A DNA stretch of 64,000 bases, from positions 30,113-94,112 of the forward strand of contig NW_003546640.1 in the NCBI RefSeq assembly GCF_000090795.2, given 5' to 3'. Both the position numbers and the translations under genes were made by a program. How positions within the stretch are numbered: the stretch's first letter is position 1; every line of letters begins with the position of its first letter. The notes beneath the pieces were generated by a model that saw nothing but the letters and a program-made list of their open reading frames with translations, did no database searches and was not told the origin of the DNA. This DNA is from Amphimedon queenslandica (lineage: Eukaryota; Porifera; Demospongiae; Haplosclerida; Niphatidae). Of this stretch, positions 43,401 to 55,400 are shown in pieces.

Positions 43401-46400
43401 TCACAGGTATACAGGTAAGGCATATGATAAGGTAATACATGTGATGAATAGTAGAATAAAATAAAAGCTAAGTATTGTAGCGATATATACAGTACATGTG
43501 TAAACTACTTTCGCATAGGTACATGTAGTAGTGCATTGCTCTTTTATACATAATAACTATAAGAAGTGCACATGGCCTACAGCTCAATGGTAGAAAGGAG
43601 CATTAATTATTGCTCCATTCTACGATTGAGTGCACTTAAAAAGAACAAAACAGTATACAGACTACCCAGACAGCCAAAAGAAGCATCTTTAACTTTTTGA
43701 CAGCCTTCTGAATGCATGAGCACTCAATATTATAGTCATGTGACTAGGTAAAGCCACAGTGCTCTTTGGATGTAATGCAGCAAAGTAAAATGTCTCACTG
43801 TACATGTGTACAAAAAAAATTCTCTTAGCTGCAGTGCACTAGCTACATGCAGCCATATACAGTATACATGAACTATACCATCAAACAGGAAATTTTGGAG
43901 AAAATCAAATTAGGCTAATTGGCATTTTGATAGGCATTTGTCAAATTAAAAGTCTCCATTTTGAGCCATACGCATGCTCAATGGCACGTGGCCACTAATT
44001 CTCCAAATTAAGACTCGCCATTCACCAAATTTAACTCCCTCCAAAATTTCCTGCTGTACAGTATATACATGTACATGTACATGTAGTGTATGCTTACTCT
44101 ATTGGCAGCGTCACTAAGATCATTCCATCTTGTCCTCAAACCATGAACTTCTTCCGATTCTTTCCTCTCCAATGTGATGCCAAACTCTCTATAAACAAAA
44201 TACATGTATCATAATTGTACATGTACAAGTACACACGCATATAATTTTTAGGCATTACCGTATAGTGTATAAGTTTTTGTGGCCCAAAATTTTTGCTAAA
44301 TCTGCAGATTTGGAACAATTGAAGAAATGTAATCCTCAAAATTTTGGTACACAACTTATTGGCCTATTTAAAGTCAAAAGGCATGGTGAATTGGCAAAAA
44401 AGTCTACAAAAGCCATTTAATGACAATTTGCAAATATTTGGGCCACAGATACATGTATTTCTAGCTATACAGCATTTTTTTTGATCATACATGCATGTAC
44501 ATGTACATGTACATGTATATAGTGTGCATTCATCATTGCAGCATGTAAATGTACGCATGGACTTACATGTAGTTAAAATTTAGTGTAATTTAAATTAAAT
44601 ATAAGTTTTTGTATAGCTGGCTCTTTTCTTTTATCCCTTCTCTCTCTTCCTCTCCCTCTCTCTTCCTCTCCCTCTCTCTCCCTCTCATCCGCCTCCCTGT
44701 GCCTCTCCCTCTCTCTCACCCGTTCTCTATCTCCTTTCTCCATTCCTCTATCTCCTTTCTCCATCACTCTTCCTCCTCCCTAACTCCTTTTCCATATACC
44801 CTCTTCACATACTTCAATTGTAAGTACATTTCTTCAACAGGTAAATATTGATCATCAATGGAATGCTGTAAATCATCCATATGTTCTAACAACTCCAATA
44901 CTTCACGTAAAAAGGTAAGATCCCCAGTACACACCTCTGAGGTAAGTACTTGAGACATTGTGACCTGTTGCTCTACTAGAGTTTTTAAAGCAGTCCTTGC
45001 CATTAAGTGTAGGTGTGTGGAGAACTGTGTCTTCCAGTTTGATGACAGAGACCTTAAAGTTGATTTAAGAGGAGTTGTAATGAGATGTACCGGACCAAAT
45101 ATTAGTGACACTGGAATACATAATATCTAATGAAAATATCAATATCAACTTTGCCACATGTACATAAACATATAGCAGGTAAAACACATGCATACACAAT
45201 AAAAATTGATATCTTGATATCATCATGTACATGCACGCGTGTATGTACATATGCAATTAAAATTTTAATTATTGTAATTTATTACTTCATTTTCTATTTC
45301 CACTAACTGCAATACTTTAAATTTCCAATCACATGGATGTGGCTTTGTACGCTGAAACTTAATGTGAGCAGAAACCAAATCTTCCTTCCAAAGATGATCA
45401 AATTTTTTTAAAGAATCAGTGAAATATGACACTTGCGGGACTAGAGCTATGTAGAGAGAGAAATATATGCATAAGGGAAAATTTACAATGTACAGTGCAC
45501 ATGTACATGTACCAGATATAAAATGCATGTAAACACATACAGTACATACATGTATCAAAAAAAGGCTAAGTAGCTACCCCACAGTTACTCTACTTTTGCA
45601 TAGGTAGTTTGTTGCTCCTTCTCTGCGCATGCTTACTGCAACAGTAGCAGGACATTAGAAGACAGTAGCGTGACAGTAGAATGGAGCAAAAAACATCCTA
45701 AACGGCTTCAGTATATACAGTGTGGGACACACGTACATGTACATGCTTGTTCATTAATACATAAATTAATACATGTACAATGTACATGCAGTGCATAATG
45801 TACATGTACATGCACGTAAATTTCACATGTCTTTACAAAAGATATGGTAATACATACTGCCGTAACATGTTAGCATTGTTTGAAATTGACAATAATTAAA
45901 ATACCTTCAAAATAACTCTTCAACTTTTGCTTAATATCATGAACAGTGTCAACAACCTTCTCCCTATTAGACTCAAGCAAACTCTCTTCTTCTTCCTCAA
46001 CTTCCTCTTCTCGTCTTTCGAATCCCCACATATCCACTCCGTTAAACAGACCTGCTATCATCAATAATAGCTCTACCACAATGTCATATATATCACGTAT
46101 ATTAGGAACTAGAACTAGCTTTGGTATATAAAGCATTAATTCTAATTGTAACAGAATGGTATTTGAAGATGTAGTGACGCTGCTGTCTTCTCTTTTATTC
46201 TGGACTCCTCCATTCTCTTCTTCTCCTTTAATGTCAACACATACTATATCATATAGTACTTTTATTGAGTTACAGATAAGTTCACCAATAGCTACTTGCA
46301 CTAGAGTGGAAAATCTGAACAACACTTTCTGCATGGCATCAGTAAATTGGGGTTCTCGTGCCTTCTTTTTATTATTGCCATTACTAGCTCCTAGTGTCTG

Positions 46401-49400
46401 TTTTGACGAGGCTAATTTCTTTGGCTTTTTGACTCCTCCTCTCATTAGTGATGTCGTATTATTTGCTGGTAGTACTAGTGGTATGAAATCTTTACTTTTA
46501 TTCATATTATTGCTGTGATCAGATAACAATTTTTTAAGCTTAGAATGAGTTAGTTGAATTTCAGTAAATATATCAAATAACGACGTCTTGATATCTGATA
46601 CTTTAATCATCATTTCGTCAATTTTAGATTCCATTTGTGACTTCATTGAATGAGAGAATTCACTAGGTACCTACATTGTACATGTATATGCACATGGATA
46701 AACATAAAGTGCAAAGAATTTTTGAATAATAAATTTTATGCTGGAATTACAATAAAGCCTCCTATATTACACAAAAACCTTTAATTAAATTTTTAAAAAT
46801 TTGGCAATTCATGTGAAATTAACAAACACAAATTAAAACACAGTAGACACATACACAGTCATTTATATCCACTATCACACATTAGATAGATGAAGATTAC
46901 AAGCATCTGGACACTGAGAATAATTTTGTATGATATCACAATAATAACTTATACAGACATACATGTATAATATTACATTGTGACAATTAAGGATTAATTG
47001 TCACAAGGTCGGTACCATTTTAAATTCAAGGTTTTCACAAAGTTGTGGCCATGCAGGTACGTACATTGTGTACATGTAGTGACAACCTATTAAATAATTG
47101 TAACAACTTTGTAACAAGGTTGGAACAACAATGCTGCAACTTTAATTGGTATAAAGGCTTGGTATAAATGACTACTAAGAAAGTGAAGAAGTTTTAAATT
47201 CCAAAAGTGGATAAATGGTACCAGTTTACATGCATGCAAACATGTACATGTACATGTACCTATATCAGGTAGTTTTCATAGGAGAAAATTTTCAGACAGA
47301 ATAAATTCATGTATTTTATTTTCACAAAGTGGATCCTGTCCGAAAATTAATAACATAAAAAATTTTAAAGATCTTATAAAGGATCGCACAGAGCACCTCT
47401 GTTTGAGAAGCAACCATGTTTACTATCTGGACTGTCTGCCAACTGCAGTAGGAGACTAGGAGATCTGAGACACTTCAATTGGAAGAAACAAAGCAGCGCC
47501 ATTTTGTGATGATAGTGCAAGTGTCTTGTGGTATCCACATGCAAAATGTACATGTATGCGTAAATAAATTAATTATCATAAATTTTAATTTCGCACAAAG
47601 CCATGCATCCAAAAATTAAATACATGTACAGACAAAAATTTCCAGATACACGGTACATGCTAACTAAGGCATTTCCATATCTAAACTTCCAATACAAGCA
47701 CACATGATGTGCTTGCATAATCAAATTATGCAGAGTTACATGTAGATGCACACACGTGTACATACATGTATGTGTATGCATGTACATATTAAAGCAATAA
47801 AATATTTTAAAAACTGAAAGAAATAGTTACATGTACTAACATGTACTACAAAAAATAAAACTTACATGAACACTTACAAAAACTAAAACAATGTAAAACA
47901 ACAAACTTCACCACCATTGCTATGACCATAGACATACATGTACATGTACATGTAGATATAAACAAAGACAAACACAAATACATGTACATGGTACATGCAT
48001 GCACTTCATTAAACATGTAACATACAGTGTAAATGTCTGTCATTACAAACATATAACTCACCCATATTTTACTAGTAGCTAATTTAACATCAATTAAATC
48101 AGTATTAATGATGCCATCGATTAGAGGGTATATCCTGTCATTTAATATTTCATTACATTTACAAATGCTGGAGTCCAATAATCCAGTGGATACATCCAAT
48201 AAGTGTAAGTAAGGATCAATGTTAAGCGAGCTCCAGCTTAATGTAGTCCATCCAGGTAAGTAAAATCTAAGATGGATATGACAATAAAAGTTCAATAATA
48301 AATGATAAAATGACACCACAACTTCCCCAAGGCAATAAAACTTTGCATTCTATTTGCAATAAATAGCTATAAAATATGATTAAAGAGTTAACATTTTGGT
48401 CACAACCATTTATCAGTATGAAAACGTTGTACAAACATTTTCAGTATTACGTGTACCTCGAGCATTCCTTTTCTGAAACTTTTGTACAAATGTATGTTGT
48501 TGACAGTTTCTTAAAAAGTTAATCTGTCTTAGATATCATCAACAAACATTAAGGCCTGATGATAAAGCAAGAAGTTAATAAGGTACATGTATAAAGCATA
48601 CAAATTTTGCTATTTTGCTCAACTTATCCCCATTTTGTATAACTACAGTGCATGTATAACTACAGTAAATGTATTCGACAAAAAAGTAATGACAAGAAAA
48701 AGTGCTGTGATGAGCAGCAAAAGTGTTGTTTCTATTATTGTAATTATTACAATTGAATGTTCATTATATAGAGATGCAAACATTACATGTGCATGCATTC
48801 TTCCTGAACAACATGTAATGATTCACATGATTTTCATGCAATGAATAAATAGGGCCATTGAAAACACCTCTGCAAACAGAAAGATAAACTACATGTCTAC
48901 AATACAATAATAGTACATTATTATAACAATTATATGTGTACATTAACAATTATACATGTACATAACAATTAGTACATTATTATAATAAAATATATGGTGT
49001 AATATTTACCATGTGCACATACCTCAAAACAGTGTCAATAGTTTCATCAAATAAAGGATTTAATTTATCATCAATCTTATTGAGAGTATTTCTAAATACA
49101 CTGACAGCAAAATGTAAATGTTGATTGAACTGTTTAATCCTCAACTCCTGCCCCAGAAACAATTGAGCAGGTGAAGATAATGGTACAAGTAGCTGTTTCA
49201 TTGCTTTGCATTCTTGTAACAACTGCAATAACCTAAGAGTGAAAAAGAAAGAAATATACATTGTAAGTGGCACTATTTCATACTACATGTACATGTACAA
49301 AAAAAGGTACAAAGAATACATGCAATAGCAAAGAGAAATTAACAGGTAAAGTACATGCATGTACAAGTATCTGTTGAGTGTTTCACTTTACTACACTGCA

Positions 49401-52400
49401 CTGCTCCTCCTAGTCAGTATAGTCATACATGTATGTACTGTAACAATAAACATACTATAGCGACAAGTTCTAAAAGATTGGCTTGTCTGTTTAATTCATC
49501 GCTCTCTGCCCAATTAATACATTCTTCATTCCATTCTACCATCAAGCTACTGTTTGCTCCAGACAACATGATGGAGTACATGTACACATGTACTTTAATT
49601 ATGTAATGTACATTAAGTTCTACAAGCATGTGCAGAGAATTTTTAAATGTGTACATGTACATGTTCATGCATGTACATGTACATGTACATGCATGTACAT
49701 GTACAGGCATGCATGTACATATAATGTAATTAAAAGAGATTTTGATACAGTAAAATACTAACCCATTATCAGAGTTAACAGTGATTTCAGTGTTCTTATT
49801 ACCAGTGGACTCATTATCCTCCAGTCTCAATAGTGGTGACGTCATAAGAACATTTAGTGTTTTATCCATCCTTTCTTTCAACTGCCTAATCAATATTGCC
49901 TCATACTGAATTAAGGTAGTAGCCAATATATTGTGTAAGGTACACACATGATGAGACTCCTGTAAGGGAAACAAGTACAACAAATAATATCATTACTATT
50001 ATGTCACTAAACTGGTGTTTTCATTAGCATAGAATCTTCTCTAAAAACCAACATAGGTTCTTCTACTCTTTTTAACAAACCCCGAGCCCATTCGACTGCC
50101 CCCATAACTGGTGCCCTACCTCTAGGCAATGGAGGATTTCTCTAAAAATATTTGTAATAAAATTAATGTTACTTTCTATTAATTAACTCTACTTTTTGAT
50201 TTTCATAACATCTTTGCAATAAGTTCAACTCATTGGAGTATTTTTTAAAAGCAATCATTAAACACTGGTGAAGTGTAGACTGCATCCTTGGCCAAGAGGA
50301 TATCAAATTGAACCTGTGAAGTGTGAGAAATAAATTCATTATTAAACAGGTTGAATTATATTATCATTACCTTGAGAGTATGCTTAAGGATCTGTCAGAC
50401 TCTTGAACATTATTAATAAGTGACTGTATAAAAAGAGACAGAAAGAGAGTGGGTCGATTAATTAAGAAAGAAAAGAAAAGATATGAGAGAAATATAGACA
50501 ATTGAGATAACATTTTACAACAAAAGGTACATGTATGTGTGTAATATTGCATTTGGCAGCTAGCTTACACAAAAGGGCAATAATTCATACATAAACGTAT
50601 AATGTATGCACATGTAGGTATACACCATTGCCATTAATATCAAGAGCAAGTGTCCATGCATATGCAATGCACATGTGCATTTAATTGACAATTTACACAT
50701 GTATGTGTACATGTACAATAGTAAATAAACTTACTGTCAAATAATTACAAATATGTCCCTGCACTGTGCTCAATATTTCTTCATATCTCTTATACAATGG
50801 ATCAAATACTATCTTATCTCTACCACTGACAGCAAATACTTGAATGGCACCATTAGGAGTACCGTCAACAAATAAACTCATCAATGACGACAGAACAGAC
50901 TTTACTAAGTAAGCAATGCTGTCCACATCTTCACTAGAATATACCAAAGAGAAGGTAGAGAGAGAGGGAGAGGAAGAACATGTTGAATATGCATCTATCG
51001 TATCTTCTTTATCCTTCTTTTCCTCAATGGGGTTGTCCCATATTCCTTCTACTCTTGGCAGTCCAGTAAGTCTAGGCCAGAGATTCTTTAGAGTACGAAC
51101 TGACTCAATAAGCTTTATTACTTGAGTACACCTCTCAGACAGATCAGAAAGGGACATCATAATATCAGATACAAGTGAGAGAGACAGGCCAGACTGTATA
51201 TGAGGCATTGAGATACCGCCAATATCACTAGCTGCATGCAATGTACTATTACTAGAGCACATTAAGCTCATCTTCTTAGCTCCTCCCCTTGCCCCAGCAA
51301 CCAAAGACTTGACAACAGGACGTTTACTAACCAGACCCACAGCTCCTCCTCCAGTAGTAAATGTCTGCTGAATAAGTAAAGTGTCTTTTAGATGATGCAC
51401 AGTGTCTTTGTACACCCCAGCAAGATCAATAACATCTTTCAACCTCATCATAAAATCAACCAATGTGGGAGAGGCGGTGAGTGAGGCAGTTTCGACCACC
51501 TTCTCATCATTAAATATCAGGCCCCAAATGGAGTTAGGCACTCCATCAGTCTCTTGTTGCTTAATGGAATGTCTACAACTGGTGTACAGTATATCCTGGC
51601 ACTTTACTGTCAACTGATTTGATACCTGCAAAAACATAATACAAATAAATACTACACATGTGTGTATAGAATGTAAATGTGAATAATACATGTACGACAT
51701 GCATTTAAATTATACAAAAATTACAAGTGCATACATGCAAGTACATGTCAACGTGCATGAATGCCTTCATGTTGTTCTAGTTCTTTGGAACTAGAGCTAT
51801 ATCTGATGTAGTTCTAGCTTTTTTCAGCTACATGTACATGTAGTTCTAGTTCTTAGAACTAGAACTAGAACTAACTACATGTATCTAATGGGAACTAGAA
51901 CTAGAACTAGAACTAATACATGAATTTATGGAGAACTAGAACTAAAACTAGAACTAAAGAAGTGACTCTAAAGGGAACTAGAACTAGAATTACTCCAAGA
52001 ATCTGAAGGGAGCTAGAACTAGAACTGAAACTAATTTAAAGGAATTGAAAAAACTAAACTAGAACTAGGACTTTTGAACTGAAGCCACTTAGCTAGCAAA
52101 GACAATATCACATGATTCACACATATTGTATGCTTTTACTAGCAAAATAGACTCTAGCTAGGACAAGAACTACATGTAGACCTAAGTACTAGAACTAAAA
52201 CTAGAACTATATCAGTTGCACATATAGTACTCATATTAGAACCAATACTATAGTTACAGGTTTAGTCCTAGAGCTAGAACTAGAACTATTTCAATTACAG
52301 GTTTAGTCCTTGAACTAGAACTAGAACTAATGCTAGTTACGGGTTTAGTACTGGAACTAGAACTAGAACTACATCAGTCACAGGTTTAGTACTGGAACTA

Positions 52401-55400
52401 GAACTAATAGGTACAGGTTTAGTATGGAACTAAAACTATAGAACTAATTTTAAAAACAATTAAGAACTAGAACAACACTACTGAGTACATGTATAGGAAT
52501 TCAGGGTTGTCTGGTGTTTTTATATTGCATTTTGTACACTGTTCGTAGATGTACATGAAAACACAGTAAGTAAAATTATTACTTTCTTTAGTACAACTGC
52601 AATGTATCCAGTTTTAGCATATAATCTTGATAGTCCATCCATTTGTTTAATGACAGCTGACAGTGATGGTACCAGCTCATTGGTAAGTATTGATACTGAT
52701 ACTGCTGACTGTATCAAGTCCATCTGTGTCTGTATGGAAGTCAAATACCAAACTTTGTCTTTACAACCATTAAAAGCTTCTGTTAACCTATAAACAAAGA
52801 AATAAACAAAGGGATACACATGTTACACGATAATAGAGTAACAAGACACACAAGTACCATATAGCTAGAAATTTCTGTGGCCCACAATTTCTGCGAATTG
52901 CCAAAAAATGGCTTTTGCGGATTTTATTTTTGCAAATTCACTTGATCACACTACTGATCAATGGCTGCTCTTCACTACTTACCTGAACTATAGTTGATGA
53001 TGACACAAAGCTCTATCAGTTTAATAGGCAAGATAGGATTACTCTTTGACTCTGCTTAAAATTGTACTGGAACAGTACGTACCGAGAACACGCCAAGCAC
53101 TTTACTATAATTACACTGAGAAAAGGTGTGGTGAGCCACACCTTTTAATTTACCTATTTTTGAGGATTTTTTTGCGATTTTGTTCAAATTCGCAAAATTC
53201 GCAAAATTCGCAAAATTTGCAAAAATTTTGGGCCACAGAAATTTCTAGCCATACGGTAGTTCAGCAAGTTACATGTACACTGAACTTGCAAACCAATGGA
53301 CCTTATGCACCAAAATGATTCTAATTAACGCGCACCCAAAGTGGTGGTAAAATGGCGGATTTTTGGAGGGAAAGACAGGCTAAACAATCTTCTCTTTTAT
53401 TCACCCATTCTAGCTGTGGGAGCCACTTTGAGCTGTTCTTTTGTTTCAGTATACTCTATTTATCTCTTATGTAAGCTCTTTGGTTGCTGTTTTGGCTTTT
53501 ATAGCATTTTGTCATAGGAATATTCTCAACCATTGGCCATTCCCGTTTTTCTAAATTTTGCTTTCAGGAGCCAGGGCGCTTGCCCCTCCATTGCTAGGAA
53601 GATAGAAGTGCATTCAGCTGAGTCCTATGACTAGTGTCTATCATCAGAGTTAGTCTCAGTCCATCAGGACAAGGTACGGTGGAATAACTCACTCAGTTGT
53701 TATTTGCAGCTGAGTGTGGATGANNNNNNNNNNCTAACTACATGTATCTAATGGGAACTAGAACTGGAACTAGAACTAATACATGAATTTATGGAGAACT
53801 AGAACTAAAACTAGAACTAAAGAAGTGACTCTAAAGGGAACTAGAACTAGAATTACTCCAAGAATCTGAAGGGAGCTAGAACTAGAACTGAAACTAATTT
53901 AAAGGAATTGAAAAAACTAAACTAGAACTAGGACTTTTGAACTGAAGCCACTTAGCTAGCAAAGACAATATCACATGATTCACACATATTGGATGCTTTT
54001 ACTAACAAAATAGACTCTAGCTAGGACAAGAACTACATGTAGACCAAAGTACTAGAACTAAAACTAGAACTATATCAGTTGCACATATAGTACTCATATT
54101 AGAACCAATACTATAGTTACAGGTTTAGTCCTAGAGCTAGAACTAGAACTATTTCAATTACAGGTTTAGTCCTTGAACTAGAACTAGAACTAATGCTAGT
54201 TACGGGTTTAGTACTGGAACTAGAACTAATAGGTACAGGTTTAGTATGGAACTAAAACTATAGAACTAATTTTAAAAACAATTAAGAACTAGAACAACAC
54301 TACTGAGTACATGTATAGGAATTCAGGGTTATCTGGTGTTTTGATATTGCATTTTGTACACTGTTCGTAGATGTACATGAAAACACAGTAAGTAAAATTA
54401 TTACTTTCTTTAGTACAACTGCAATATATCCAGTTTTAGCATATAATCTTGATAGTCCATCCATTTGTTTAATGACAGCTGACAGTGATGGTACCAGCTC
54501 ATTGGTAAGTATTGATACTGATACTGCTGACTGTATCAAGTCCATCTGTGTCTGTATGGAAGTCAAATACCAAACTTTGTCTTTACAACCATTAAATGCT
54601 TCTGTTAATCTATAAACAAAGAGATAAACAAAGGGATACACATGTTACACGATAATAGAGTAACAAGACACACAAGTACCGTATAGCTAGAAATTTCTGT
54701 GGCCCACAATTTCTGCGAATTGCCAAAAAATGGCTTTTGCGGATTTTATTTTCGCAAATTCACTTGATCACACTACTGATCAATGGCTGCTCTTCACTAC
54801 TTACCTGAACTATAGTTGATGATGACACAAAGCTCTATCAGTTTAATAGGCAAGATAGGATTACTCTTTGACTCTGCTTAAAATTGTACTGGAACAGTAC
54901 GTACCAAGAACACGCCAAGCACTTTACTATAATTACACTGAGAAAAGGCGTGGTGAGCCACACCTTTTAATTTACCTATTTTTGAGGATTTTTTTGCGAT
55001 TTTGTTCAAATTCCCAAAATTTGCAAAATTTGCAAAAATTTTGGGCCACAGAAATTTCTAGCCATACGGTAGTTCAGCAAGTTACATGTACACTGAACTT
55101 GCAAACCAATTAACAAACCAAAGTTACTATGAACTTCAAAAGGGACTGTCTAAATATAGGTGTCTTGTATGGTTATGTACATTAAACAAGCAACTGCCAG
55201 GTTGCAAGGTCAATGCAAATAGCTGTATGCTAGCTTGCAATTCAGAATACCATAATTTGGGAAATTTCCAATTAGAAAACAAATTGGATAATTAATTTTC
55301 AATAATTTTAATTTTCGGATAGCCATCTTGTTCCGAAATTAAGTTTAATTCTAATATTAAGCAGTAATAGTGAATGACTCTGAAGAGACATTAAGGAGTT

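Noticed and set aside
44573-44767. Glu/Arg-rich frame EREREREGEE on the minus strand
   Set aside because: It comes from a CTCTCC tract between exon 14 and exon 15, after the donor at 44812.
45946-46518. Plus-strand frames rich in Ser/Leu (45946-46131 and 46156-46518)
   Set aside because: They are complements of dynein exon 12, which fits the gene in phase on both sides.
52583-54609. Tandem exon 3 copies both used in one transcript
   Set aside because: 205 nt with phases 2 to 0 means that double inclusion would shift the frame.
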